Below, piece by piece: positions 26,528-36,116 of a stretch of DNA of 64,000 nt. The first letter of the stretch is position 1, and every line of letters starts with the position of its first letter. This stretch comes from an uncultured Pelagibacteraceae bacterium (GTDB taxonomy: Bacteria; Pseudomonadota; Alphaproteobacteria; Pelagibacterales; Pelagibacteraceae). The stretch covers positions 1-64,000 of the forward strand of contig CABYDS010000001.1 of assembly GCA_902517745.1 (NCBI GenBank), in the 5' to 3' direction. The position numbers and the translations under genes were made by a program. Below the pieces are notes generated by a model, which worked only from the letters and a program-made list of their open reading frames with translations, was not told where the DNA came from and searched no databases.

Positions 26528-28864
26528 ATGCATAAGATTTTAAAAAGATTGTTAATATTTGGATTATTGTCGTCTCTACTAATTTTAGTATCAATAATAT
26601 CTATTCTATGGACTTATTCTAATAAATTGCCAGATTACAAATATCTAAAAAATTATAAACCACCAGTATCAAGCAAGTTGTATTCAGGAAATGGTGTTTT
26701 AGTAAGTGATTTTTCATCAGAAAAAAGAATTTTTGTTCCATATTCTGCTATATCTCAAACTGTTATAAATTCTTTTTTATCAGCGGAGGATAAAAACTTT
26801 TTTGACCATCCAGGGGTAGATGCTAAAGGGGTAGTGAGAGCAATCAAAAATAATATATTTAATATAATATACTCAAAAAGATTGGAAGGCGCTTCTACTA
26901 TTACTCAACAAGTAGCAAAGAACTTTCTTTTAAGCAATGAAGTAAGTATTGATAGAAAAATAAAGGAAGCAATATTAGCTTTTAGAATAGAGCGAGTTTT
27001 ATCAAAAAAAAGAATTTTAGAGCTATACTTAAATCAAATTTATCTTGGCGAAGGTAGTTACGGTATAGCTTCAGCTAGTTTAAGATATTTTAATAAACCA
27101 ATAAGTGAACTTAATTATGGAGAGGCAGCACTTTTAGCTGCTCTTCCAAAAGCACCAAGTAAATATAATCCATATAAAAATAAAGATTTAGCAAAATTTA
27201 GAAGAAATTTAGTATTAAATAATTTACTAGAAAATGGATTCATTGATCAAAATAAACACTTAAAATTAATAAGTTCTAAAATTATATTACAAAAAAGAAA
27301 AAGAATTTATCTAGAAGACTCAAGATATTATGTAGAGGATGTTAGAAAAAATGTAATTAATAGATATGGATATGACAAAGTATATAAACAAGGTTTTAAC
27401 ATCAAGACACCTTTGGATTTAGAATTACAAAAAATTGCAACCCAATCGCTCAGGAATGGTTTACAAGACTTTGATAAAAGAAAAGGATGGAGAGGACCTC
27501 TATCTAATATAAAAAAACATAAAAATTGGATAAATGATCTTAAAGATCTAAATCTAGAAAAATCCTTAGGGTGGGAATTGGCTGTTGTTACTAGAATTGA
27601 TAAATTTGAAACAGTCATCAAAACTCAAAATGAAAATAATGGAACAATTAATTTAAACGATATTGATTGGACCCGAAAGGAATTCAAAAAATTATTTAAA
27701 ATTGGCGATATAATTTATGTGAAGAAATTATCTGATGGAAACTATAGTTTAAAACAGCTTCCTAGAGCTAATGGAGGTATTGTTGTAATGGACCCATACA
27801 GTGGAAGAGTTTTAGCATTATCAGGTGGCTTTAGTTTTAAAAAAAGTGAATTCAATAGAGCGTCTCAAGCAAAACGTCAACCCGGGTCTGCATTTAAACC
27901 TTTCATATACGCTTTAGCATTAGAAAATAATTTTTCACCAACTACATTAGTATTAGATGCGCCTATAGTATTAGATCAAGGAAATGATTTAAAAATGTGG
28001 AAACCAGAAAATTATGGTAAAAAGTTTTATGGACCTTCGACATTGAGAACAGGAATAGAAAAATCAAGAAATCTAATGACTGTCAGAATAGCTCAAGAAT
28101 TAGGTATAGATAAAATAATAAATTTTTCAAAAAAATTAAATATATATGAAAATCCAGATGAACTTATGTCAGTATCTTTGGGATCTGCCGAAACAACTCT
28201 GTTAAAAATTACAAGCGCTTACTGCTCCTTTTTGAATGGTGGAAAATTAGTTAACCCAATATTAATTGATAGAATTCAAGACAGTGAGGGAAAAACTATT
28301 TTTAATAATGAAAAAAGATTTTGTACAAACTGTGATTCAATTTCATATGATGGAACAAGTAATCCAATTATTAAAAATAAATATCAACAGATTTTTTCAC
28401 CACAAACAGCCTATCAGATTACATCTATGTTGAAAGGTGTTATAGAACGTGGAACTGGAAAAGGTTTGAGAGAATTAAAACTTGAATTAGCTGGTAAGAC
28501 CGGAACAACAAACAAAAACACAGATACTTGGTTTATAGGATTTACATCAAATTTAGTGGTTGGTGTATACATTGGCTATGATAATCCAAGGAGTTTAGGT
28601 AAATTCGAAACAGGTTCAAAAACAGCAATGCCAGTATTTAAAGAATTCATAAAAAAAACAGCAAATACTTTTAATGCCAGACCCTTTAAAGTTGCAGACA
28701 ATATAAATATGATGGTCATAGATGCAAAAACTGGAAAAAAAGCGAATCTTACAACCAAATTAGCCATAATCGAGTCATTTAAAAAAGATGATATCAATCT
28801 AGATAATATATCTAACAATTTTGATAGTAGATTAAATACAACAAATATATTAAAATTTTATTAA
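26528..28864 (+). CDS. mrcA: Penicillin-binding protein 1A, bifunctional
   Basis: Polymerises and crosslinks peptidoglycan. The protein has 778 residues, an N-terminal membrane anchor (about 8-30), then a glycosyltransferase domain with catalytic Glu87 in SAEDKNFFDHPG and GASTITQQVAKNF. The transpeptidase domain has SxxK at Ser454-Lys457 (PGSAFKPF), SRN in EKSRNLMT, and KTG at 657-659. The stop shares one base with the prfB start (TAATG). Confidence 0.95.
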   Translation: MHKILKRLLIFGLLSSLLILVSIISILWTYSNKLPDYKYLKNYKPPVSSKLYSGNGVLVSDFSSEKRIFVPYSAISQTVINSFLSAEDKNFFDHPGVDAKGVVRAIKNNIFNIIYSKRLEGASTITQQVAKNFLLSNEVSIDRKIKEAILAFRIERVLSKKRILELYLNQIYLGEGSYGIASASLRYFNKPISELNYGEAALLAALPKAPSKYNPYKNKDLAKFRRNLVLNNLLENGFIDQNKHLKLISSKIILQKRKRIYLEDSRYYVEDVRKNVINRYGYDKVYKQGFNIKTPLDLELQKIATQSLRNGLQDFDKRKGWRGPLSNIKKHKNWINDLKDLNLEKSLGWELAVVTRIDKFETVIKTQNENNGTINLNDIDWTRKEFKKLFKIGDIIYVKKLSDGNYSLKQLPRANGGIVVMDPYSGRVLALSGGFSFKKSEFNRASQAKRQPGSAFKPFIYALALENNFSPTTLVLDAPIVLDQGNDLKMWKPENYGKKFYGPSTLRTGIEKSRNLMTVRIAQELGIDKIINFSKKLNIYENPDELMSVSLGSAETTLLKITSAYCSFLNGGKLVNPILIDRIQDSEGKTIFNNEKRFCTNCDSISYDGTSNPIIKNKYQQIFSPQTAYQITSMLKGVIERGTGKGLRELKLELAGKTGTTNKNTDTWFIGFTSNLVVGVYIGYDNPRSLGKFETGSKTAMPVFKEFIKKTANTFNARPFKVADNINMMVIDAKTGKKANLTTKLAIIESFKKDDINLDNISNNFDSRLNTTNILKFY

Positions 28865-29962
28865 TGGATCAGGAAGTATTAAATATTAAATCCGAAATAG
28901 AAAAAATAAATCAAAGAATAAAGGAGTTTCTTTGAAAAGACTAAGATTTCAGAAAAAATAATTAATTTATCAAATTTAATTGAAAAACCAAATTTTTGGC
29001 AGGATAAAAAAAATGCTGAAAAAGTTTTACGTGAAAAAACTAATTTAGAAAAATTATTAAATAATTACGAAATAACATCAAATGAAAGTAAAGATTTATT
29101 TGATATTTATGATTTAGCTTTAGAGGAACATAACGATGAAATGATTAAAGAGACAACCTCAAACCTAAAAATACTCTTTGATAAAATTAAACAAATTGAA
29201 ATAAGGTGTTTTCTATCAAATGATAATGATACATTTGATAGTTATTTAGAATTTCATGCAGGTGCTGGTGGAACTGAAAGTCAAGACTGGGCTGATATGT
29301 TAAGAAGAATGTATATGAAGTGGGCAACCAAAAAAAATTTCAAAATCGAAATTATCAGCGAACATAAAGGCGATGAAGCAGGCATTAAATCCTCAATAAT
29401 TAAAGTAAGTGGAGATTACATAAACGGATTATTAAAAAATGAATCTGGAATACATAGACTTGTTAGAATTTCTCCCTTTGACTCTGGTGCTAGAAGACAT
29501 ACAAGTTTTGCCAGTGTTTGGGTATACCCAGTTATATCTGAAAATATTGATGTTGAAATTTTAGAAAAAGATTTAAGAATAGATACATACAGATCTAGTG
29601 GCGCAGGAGGCCAACATGTCAACACAACAGATAGTGCAGTAAGAATTACACACCTGCCAACAAAAATTGTGGTACAATGTCAAAATGAAAGATCACAACA
29701 CAAAAATAAAGAAACTTGTATGAAAATGTTAAGAGCAAGACTTTATGACTATGAGTTAAAAAAAAAAGAAAAAGAAAATGAAAATCTTGAAAATTCAAAG
29801 TCAGAGATTGGATGGGGTCATCAAATTAGATCATACGTATTACATCCTTATAAAATGGTAAAGGATAATAGAACTAATTTTGAGAGTTCTAGTCCTGAAA
29901 AAGTATTAGACGGTGAAATAGATAATTTTTTAGAAAGTTCTTTATATCAATTAAATGCGTAA
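28864..29962 (+). CDS. prfB: Peptide chain release factor 2 with programmed +1 frameshift
   Basis: Recognises UGA/UAA stops and releases the chain. Translation starts at 28864 and reads 23 codons to CTT TGA (28930-28935). A +1 slip after CTT continues in GAA (28934), giving a full RF2 of 365 residues. An SD-like AAGGAG (28921-28926) lies three bases before the slip codon, the classic stimulatory layout. In the second frame, SPF (about 203-205) reads the stop and GGQ (about 248-250) catalyses release. High RF2 lets UGA terminate; low RF2 favours the shift, so the gene regulates itself. Confidence 0.96.
28921..28936 (+). promoter_or_regulatory. prfB programmed frameshift site
   Basis: AAGGAGTTTCTTTGAA holds the internal Shine-Dalgarno-like AAGGAG, a three-base spacer, the slippery CTT and in-frame TGA. 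E. coli uses AGGGGG-TAT-CTT-TGA-C; here the base after TGA is A. Spacing between SD and slip codon is preserved. Confidence 0.95.
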
Positions 29963-32537
29963 AATAATTTCTATAATTATAATATCAATAATAACTATCT
30001 TAGTCGCAATTTTAATATTTCTAACAACAGCAGGAATTAAAACGGACAATTTTAATAGTTTAATAAATGAACAAGTTAACGAGATTGATCCGAAGATAAA
30101 ATTAAAATTAAATCAAGTAAATTTTAAATTAAATCTATCTAATTTTGAATTCGAGATTTCTACTTTGGAACCACAAATATTAATTAATGAAAAAAAAGTT
30201 GACTTAGAAATTATAAAGTCAGATTTAAATCTTTTAGACTATTTTAATAATAAGAATCCAATTTCTAAAATTTCTATAATTTCCAAAGAAAGCAATATTG
30301 ATCAATTTACTGATTTTATTAATGAATATGACTTTAATTTAGCTAGGAACCTAATTTTCAAACAAATTAAAAATGGAAAAGTAAAAATAATTTCCGATAT
30401 AAATTTTAGTGAAAAAAATCCTAAAAATATTAAATATATTATAAATGGATATGTAAAAGAAGCAGAAATAAAATTACTCAACCAATCAAAAATTGAAAAT
30501 ATCAAATTTAACTTTTTTGTAGATCAGGATTTTATAAAGCTAAATAAAATAGAATTAGCATTTGATAAAATCTTTGTTTCTTCAGAAAAAGTAAATATTA
30601 AAAAAATTAATAATTATTTTGATATTTCGGGAAATTTTAAAACAAACAAGACTAAAATAAATTTAAAAAATTACGCAAAATTAATTAATACTAATTTAGA
30701 TATAATAGATTATAGACCTACAAATTTAAGCTCGGAGAATGAATTATCATTTAAAATCAACAAAAGACTTAATATTAAAGATTTCAGGATTATATCAAAA
30801 TTAAATTTCGACGAGTTATTCACAAAATCAAAATATCAAGATTTGATATATTTTAAAAATGGGAATATTTTAATTAATTATATTAAAGAAGAATTAAAAA
30901 TTGTTTTAAATAGCAAGTTTTTGTTTCAAAATAATAATTACAATAATAATAAAACAAAAAATTTAATTAATATAATTTATAAAAAAAAACAAAACAAAAA
31001 TGCTTCAGTCAATATACATTTAAGCAATACAAAAAGTATAATTAACTCTAAAGAATTCAAAAAATTTATCAAATTTAATAACTTTAGTCTTCAAGACCAA
31101 GACATCACATTTGCATCGGAAAATTTCATAAATTTCAAATTAAATAAAAAAAACGAAATACAAAATTTTAATATTAAATCTAAATTAAAATCTGAAAGTA
31201 TTTTAGTCGACTATAAATCACAAAGAATAAAGAAATATTTTAGTGATTTCAAAAATCAAATAAAATTTAGTAATAGTCATTTAAATTTAGATTATAAAAA
31301 TAAAAAATTTAAATTTAACTTAAAAAGCAAATATTCTATTAATAATATAAATGAAAATATTTCTTTAAATGTCGAAAAAAAAGATAATAAGTACTTTTTT
31401 GATTTAGATTTAGACCTAGATAGCGCACAAATAGATATTGAAGAATTAGATTATCAAAAAAAAACAGATATAAAATCTAATTTGAATATGAACGGAATTT
31501 ACAAAGATAATAATGAAATAATTTTCAAAAATATAGATTTTAATGAAGAAGAAAAAAGTATAAATGTTGAAAATCTTGAAATAGGAAAAAACGATAAAAT
31601 TAAAAGCTTAGATTTATTTAAAATCGACATAGTCAACAAAAACAGAAAAGCAAATAAGTTAGAATTTAAGAAAGTTAACAATAATTATTACTTAACCGGC
31701 AGTCAATTTGACGGATCTAAAAATATAAAAAATTTATTAGATAATTCCTCTAAATCGATTTTTTCAAGTTTCAAAAATTTAAATACTTATATTTATTTAG
31801 ATATTGGAAAATATTTTGTTGATAGCTTTTCTTATTTATCAAACATTAAAGGTGACATACAATTAAAGAATAGCAAAGTTTTTAGTTCAAATATAAATGC
31901 AAAATTAGATAATGATAGAAAATTTGCTTTAAGCATTTTTACTAATGATAAAAAACAAAAAATTACTAATTTAGAAATCGAAGAACCAGAACCTTTCATT
32001 AAAAATTTCAAATTTATAAAGGGTTTTAAAGAGGGTAAATTAATATATGAGGCACTTAATTATGAGGGTAAAACAAAATCAAATTTAAAGATTATCGATT
32101 TTAAAGTACAAGAAGTACCTGTTCTTGCAAAGCTTCTTACATTGGCATCGCTGCAAGGAATAGCTGACCTTCTAACTGGCGAGGGTATACGATTTACTGA
32201 TTTTGAGATGGATTATGAAACTTTAGGAAATAACACTAAAATAAAAGAGATGTATGCGATAGGCCCAGCAATTTCAGTTATGATGGAAGGTTATATTGTA
32301 AAAGATGAATTAACTAGCTTGAAAGGCACACTTGTACCAGCAACAACTGTTAATAAAACAATTTCAAAAATACCAATGTTAGGCGATATATTGGTTGGAA
32401 AAAAAATTGGTGAAGGAGTATTTGGAGTAAGCTTTAAAATTAAAGGGCCACCGAAAAAACTTAAATCCACTGTCAATCCAATAAAAACTTTAACTCCGAG
32501 ATTTATAACTAGAACTTTGGAAAAAATTTCAAATTAA
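29955..32537 (+). CDS. AsmA-like envelope protein
   Basis: An 860-residue protein with one N-terminal membrane helix (about 3-27) and a long Asn/Lys-rich, beta-rich body. The conserved part is C-terminal (about 690-860): KLLTLASLQGIADLLTGEGI, LKGTLVPATTVNKTISKIPM and GVFGVSFKIKGPP resemble the YhdP/AsmA_2 end. Family members span the periplasm and are implicated in phospholipid transport to the outer membrane; that role is inferred here. It overlaps prfB by 8 bases, and its stop shares TTAA with convergent tyrS. Confidence 0.82.
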   Translation: MRKIISIIIISIITILVAILIFLTTAGIKTDNFNSLINEQVNEIDPKIKLKLNQVNFKLNLSNFEFEISTLEPQILINEKKVDLEIIKSDLNLLDYFNNKNPISKISIISKESNIDQFTDFINEYDFNLARNLIFKQIKNGKVKIISDINFSEKNPKNIKYIINGYVKEAEIKLLNQSKIENIKFNFFVDQDFIKLNKIELAFDKIFVSSEKVNIKKINNYFDISGNFKTNKTKINLKNYAKLINTNLDIIDYRPTNLSSENELSFKINKRLNIKDFRIISKLNFDELFTKSKYQDLIYFKNGNILINYIKEELKIVLNSKFLFQNNNYNNNKTKNLINIIYKKKQNKNASVNIHLSNTKSIINSKEFKKFIKFNNFSLQDQDITFASENFINFKLNKKNEIQNFNIKSKLKSESILVDYKSQRIKKYFSDFKNQIKFSNSHLNLDYKNKKFKFNLKSKYSINNINENISLNVEKKDNKYFFDLDLDLDSAQIDIEELDYQKKTDIKSNLNMNGIYKDNNEIIFKNIDFNEEEKSINVENLEIGKNDKIKSLDLFKIDIVNKNRKANKLEFKKVNNNYYLTGSQFDGSKNIKNLLDNSSKSIFSSFKNLNTYIYLDIGKYFVDSFSYLSNIKGDIQLKNSKVFSSNINAKLDNDRKFALSIFTNDKKQKITNLEIEEPEPFIKNFKFIKGFKEGKLIYEALNYEGKTKSNLKIIDFKVQEVPVLAKLLTLASLQGIADLLTGEGIRFTDFEMDYETLGNNTKIKEMYAIGPAISVMMEGYIVKDELTSLKGTLVPATTVNKTISKIPMLGDILVGKKIGEGVFGVSFKIKGPPKKLKSTVNPIKTLTPRFITRTLEKISN

Positions 32538-33757
32538 ATTACTATTTTGTAGTGTTTTTTCTTACCGATTGATAGCTTAATAAAATTATTTTTTTTTATA
32601 AGTTCATTGGAAATTATGAATTTATCATCTGAAATAATTTGATTGTTGATTTTAACACCATTAGATTTTATTAATCTTCTTATTTCACTTTTAGATAATT
32701 TTTTATCAATAATTGAGACTAAATTAACTACATCATTACCAATATGAGAGATATCTATCTTTGTATTTGGCAAATTTTCACCAGTTGTGTTTCCTGAAAA
32801 AGAATTTCTTGCTATTTTTTCTGCTTCTGCAGCTTCATCAGCTCCGTGAAGAATAGAGGTAGCTTTGTTTGCTAAAATAATTTTTTGTACATTTATGTCT
32901 TGAGTGCTTATATTCTCAATCTCGTTTAATTTTAAATCTGTAAACATTTTAAGAAATTTTAATACATCTTTATCATCAGTATTTCTCCAAAATTGCCAAT
33001 AATCGAAAACTGAAAACAATTTTTTATCTAACCAAATAGCACCACTTTCAGTTTTACCCATCTTAGCACCTGATGCTAAAGTTATAAGTTCTGTTGTTAA
33101 ACCATAAACTTCTTTAGATGAGTATCTTTTAATGAGTTCAACTCCGTTAACAATATTGCCCCATTGATCTGATCCTCCAATTTGGAGCAGACAGTTCTCT
33201 TTCTTATTTAATTCTAGAAAATCGTAAGCTTGCAAAATCATATAATTAAATTCCATATAACTTAATGACTGCTCTCTCTCTAACCTTAACTTAACACTAT
33301 CAAAACTTAACATTTTATTTATAGTAAAATGTTTTCCTATATCTCTTAGAAAAGATATATAATTTAAATTTTTTAGCCAAGTGTAGTTGTTAACAAAAAT
33401 TGGAGCAACTTTTTCATCTTTTGTCTCTAAAAACTTTTTAAGTATGTTCTCTATACTTTTTATATTTTTTTCTATTTCATTTTCTTCTAAAATTTTTCTT
33501 GTTTTATCTTTTCCAGATGGATCTCCTATTCTAGTAGTTCCACCTCCAAGTAAAACAATTGGTTTATGTCCGTGTTTTTGCATTAATCTTAAGCACATGA
33601 TTTGAAGCAAACTACCTACGTGTAAACTTTGAGCAGTGCAATCAAAGCCTATATATCCTTTTATACTCTCTTCATTCAGCTTCTTTGAAAGAGCTTTTTC
33701 GTCTGTGCATTGATAAAAATATCCTCTGTCTTTAAATTCTTTTAAAAATTCATTCAT
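32534..33757 (-). CDS. tyrS: Tyrosyl-tRNA synthetase
   Basis: Class I synthetase of 407 residues that charges tRNA-Tyr. The HIGH-type motif is in GFDCTAQSLHVGSLLQ, QIGGSDQWGNIVNG binds tyrosine, and the KMSKS-like loop reads KMGKTESG. The C-terminal S4-type RNA-binding domain (LSKSEIRRLIKSNGVKINN) is present. It is divergent from anmK with 47 bases between starts. Confidence 0.96.
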   Translation of the reverse strand: MNEFLKEFKDRGYFYQCTDEKALSKKLNEESIKGYIGFDCTAQSLHVGSLLQIMCLRLMQKHGHKPIVLLGGGTTRIGDPSGKDKTRKILEENEIEKNIKSIENILKKFLETKDEKVAPIFVNNYTWLKNLNYISFLRDIGKHFTINKMLSFDSVKLRLEREQSLSYMEFNYMILQAYDFLELNKKENCLLQIGGSDQWGNIVNGVELIKRYSSKEVYGLTTELITLASGAKMGKTESGAIWLDKKLFSVFDYWQFWRNTDDKDVLKFLKMFTDLKLNEIENISTQDINVQKIILANKATSILHGADEAAEAEKIARNSFSGNTTGENLPNTKIDISHIGNDVVNLVSIIDKKLSKSEIRRLIKSNGVKINNQIISDDKFIISNELIKKNNFIKLSIGKKKHYKIVI

Positions 33758-33804
33758 AAATGGTATTTTTAATATACATATTTAAATAAAAATAATAATC
33801 AATA

Positions 33805-34902
33805 ATGGATAATTCTTTTATAGCACTAGGTTTAATGAGCGGTACATCTCTTGATGGCATTGATGCAAGTATTATCAAATCAGATGGTGAAAATAATTTA
33901 AACATAATAGATAATAAGTACTTCAATTATCCTGAAGAATTTAGAAAAAGACTTTCTTCTTTTATTTTAAATATGAATAATAGAGCAGATATAGAGGAAA
34001 ATATAAGCACTTATAAATCTTTAGAAAGAGATCTAACTCTTTATCATTCAAAAATATCAAAGAAAATTATTAGTGATAATAAGTTAAATATTCAATTAAT
34101 TGGCTTTCATGGACAAACGATAATTCATAAACCTAAAGATGGATATTCCATACAAATGGGAGATGCAAATTTACTCTCTCAAGAATTAAAAGAAAAAGTA
34201 ATTTTTAACTTTAGAGCTAACGATATTAAAAATGGTGGGGAAGGTGCTCCAATGACTCCTGTTTATCACGAGCTTTTGATAAAAAAATTTAAGATAAATA
34301 ATCCTACACTAATTTTAAATATTGGAGGAATATCAAATTATACTTATTGTTTTAAAAATATTTTAGCAGCGAAAGATATTGGTCCTGGAAACGTTTTAAT
34401 TGATGAATATTTAAAAAAAACAAAAGGAATTAATTATGATCGAAATGGAAATATAGCATCATCTGGAAACATAAATAAAGATATAATTAATCAATTTTAT
34501 GAACATGAGTTTTATAATGCTCAGGAAAAACACTCTTTTGATAGAAAGGAATTCGATTTTAATTTTGTTAAAGGTTTAGAATTTGAAGATGCTGTAGCTA
34601 CGTTGACATATTTTACAGCATTAATAATTTCACAAAATATAAAAAAAAATTTTGATAATGAAATAGAAATTATCTTATGTGGTGGAGGAAGAAAAAATTT
34701 AACATTAGTTAATCATATTAAGAAATTATTGAAATATAAAATTAAATTAATTGATGAATTTAGTATAGATGGTGATTTTATAGAGTCACAAGCATTTGCA
34801 TATCTATCAATTAGATCATATCTTAATAAAATAATTAGTTATCCTACTACGACTAATGTTTTAAATCCTGTTACAGGTGGTGAAATTAAAATAAATTGTT
34901 AA
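33805..34902 (+). CDS. anmK: Anhydro-N-acetylmuramic acid kinase
   Basis: Opens and phosphorylates the 1,6-anhydro ring of anhMurNAc released during cell-wall turnover, producing MurNAc-6-P. The protein has 365 residues. It opens with GLMSGTSLDGIDASII (ATP phosphate loop) and contains GFHGQTIIHKP, FNFRANDI, ILNIGGISNYTY, AKDIGPGNVLIDEY and LCGGGRKN, all family motifs. No murQ lies nearby. Its stop shares TTAA with the convergent hydrolase. Confidence 0.94.
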   Translation: MDNSFIALGLMSGTSLDGIDASIIKSDGENNLNIIDNKYFNYPEEFRKRLSSFILNMNNRADIEENISTYKSLERDLTLYHSKISKKIISDNKLNIQLIGFHGQTIIHKPKDGYSIQMGDANLLSQELKEKVIFNFRANDIKNGGEGAPMTPVYHELLIKKFKINNPTLILNIGGISNYTYCFKNILAAKDIGPGNVLIDEYLKKTKGINYDRNGNIASSGNINKDIINQFYEHEFYNAQEKHSFDRKEFDFNFVKGLEFEDAVATLTYFTALIISQNIKKNFDNEIEIILCGGGRKNLTLVNHIKKLLKYKIKLIDEFSIDGDFIESQAFAYLSIRSYLNKIISYPTTTNVLNPVTGGEIKINC

Positions 34903-35564
34903 TATAAAGCAGTTTCTTTTTTTATATATTTATTGAGATATTTAATTAAAGACTCGTCTGCTTTTGAAAAAAAATGATTGGCATCTGGCACAATGTCAAA
35001 TTCCACTTTAATTCCTTTTTGAGCACTCAATCTTTTATTTAATTCATTAATATCTTCAAAAGGAACTAGCTCATCTTTCTTTCCATGAATTACAAGACCA
35101 GAAGTCGGGCATGGGGACAAAAATGAAAAATCATAAACATTTGGTTGAGGTGATATAGCAATAAATCTATTAATTTCTGGTCTTCTCATTAATAATTGCA
35201 TTGCAATCAATGACCCAAAAGAAAAACCTGATATCCAACATTGTGAATTATCAAAATTTTCTCTTTCTAACCAATCCAACGCAGCAGCTGCATCAGCAAG
35301 TTCTCCTTGACCATTATCAAATTCACCATCACTTTTTCCAACACCTCTGAAATTTACTCTGCAAACTGAAAAATTATTGTCTACAAAAGTTTGAAAAGTA
35401 TCGACAACAACTTTGTTATTCATGGTACCACCGTATTGTGGGTGTGGGTGTAGCACTAAAGCAATAGGAGAAGTATTTTTTTTACTTTTAAAATACTTTG
35501 CTTCTAGTCTACCAGCTGGACCAGGAATAAAGATTTCTGAAATTTTTGTATCTGTCGGTGGCAT
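34899..35564 (-). CDS. Alpha/beta hydrolase (COG2945 type)
   Basis: A 221-residue cytoplasmic hydrolase. LHPHPQYGGTMNNKVV marks the oxyanion region, the nucleophile elbow is GFSFGS, and the acid and His are in GKKDELVPFED and DANHFF. This layout matches small proteobacterial hydrolases related to dienelactone hydrolase, whose substrates are mostly unknown. No pathway partner is adjacent. Confidence 0.82.
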   Translation of the reverse strand: MPPTDTKISEIFIPGPAGRLEAKYFKSKKNTSPIALVLHPHPQYGGTMNNKVVVDTFQTFVDNNFSVCRVNFRGVGKSDGEFDNGQGELADAAAALDWLERENFDNSQCWISGFSFGSLIAMQLLMRRPEINRFIAISPQPNVYDFSFLSPCPTSGLVIHGKKDELVPFEDINELNKRLSAQKGIKVEFDIVPDANHFFSKADESLIKYLNKYIKKETALY

Positions 35565-35645
35565 TGATTATCAATCTCAAAAAAAAATTACATTTTTCTA
35601 TCAAAATTAAGCGACAAAATGCAAGTATTTTAAATATTCTGAATC

Positions 35646-35673
35646 TTGACTAATTTAGTCAGGTATATATAAA
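35646..35673 (+). promoter_or_regulatory. Promoter and putative IscR operator ahead of the suf operon
   Basis: TTGACT (35646-35651), a 16-base spacer and TATAAA (35668-35673) form a good housekeeping promoter, with the iscR-like ATG at 35694. The -35 box overlaps a palindrome with six-base arms, GACTAATTTAGTC (35648-35660). A dimer bound there would block polymerase. Autorepression by the IscR-like product when its Fe-S cluster is loaded is the natural model, by analogy with other IscR genes; it is not proven here. Confidence 0.65.
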
Positions 35674-35693
35674 GCCCGTAAATTGCGGAAAAT

Positions 35694-36116
35694 ATGAAAT
35701 TATCAACCAAAAGCAGATACGCTGTGATGGCATTAGCTGACATTGCGAGATTTGAAAATAATGAGCCAATATCACTGAGAGATATATCTATCAGACAAGG
35801 AATATCCTTAGTCTACCTTGAGCAATTATTTTTAAAATTAAAAAAAAATGAAATCGTAAAAAGCATAAGAGGGAAAAAAGGAGGTTATACTCTAAATAAA
35901 ACACCTAATGAAATAAAAATTTCAGACATTCTTTATGCTGTAGAAGAAAAAGTTAAAACAATAGGTTGTAAAAAGCATTCAAAAAAAGGATGTAATGGAA
36001 AATCTTCTAAATGCATAACTCATAATTTATGGGATGAGCTAGAGACGCACATAAACTTATTCTTCGAAGAAAAAAATCTTGGTGACCTAATATACAAAAC
36101 AGAGAATAGATTGTAA
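35694..36116 (+). CDS. iscR: Rrf2-family Fe-S regulator, IscR-like
   Basis: Winged-helix regulator of 140 residues that senses Fe-S cluster status. The N-terminus [18 protein letters not shown] and the helix-turn-helix [20 protein letters not shown] are typical of Rrf2 proteins. Cluster ligands are probably Cys92, Cys100, Cys107 and His110; spacing (C-X7-C-X6-C-X2-H) is looser than in E. coli IscR. It heads the suf operon and overlaps sufB by one base (TAATG). SufR-like alternatives are less likely because of the IscR-like ligand set. Confidence 0.9.
   Translation: MKLSTKSRYAVMALADIARFENNEPISLRDISIRQGISLVYLEQLFLKLKKNEIVKSIRGKKGGYTLNKTPNEIKISDILYAVEEKVKTIGCKKHSKKGCNGKSSKCITHNLWDELETHINLFFEEKNLGDLIYKTENRL

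Noticed and set aside
28930..28935. In-frame stop in prfB as a sequencing error or pseudogene
   Set aside because: The stop is part of the known RF2 frameshift site with correct SD-like spacing, and the downstream frame restores a full protein.
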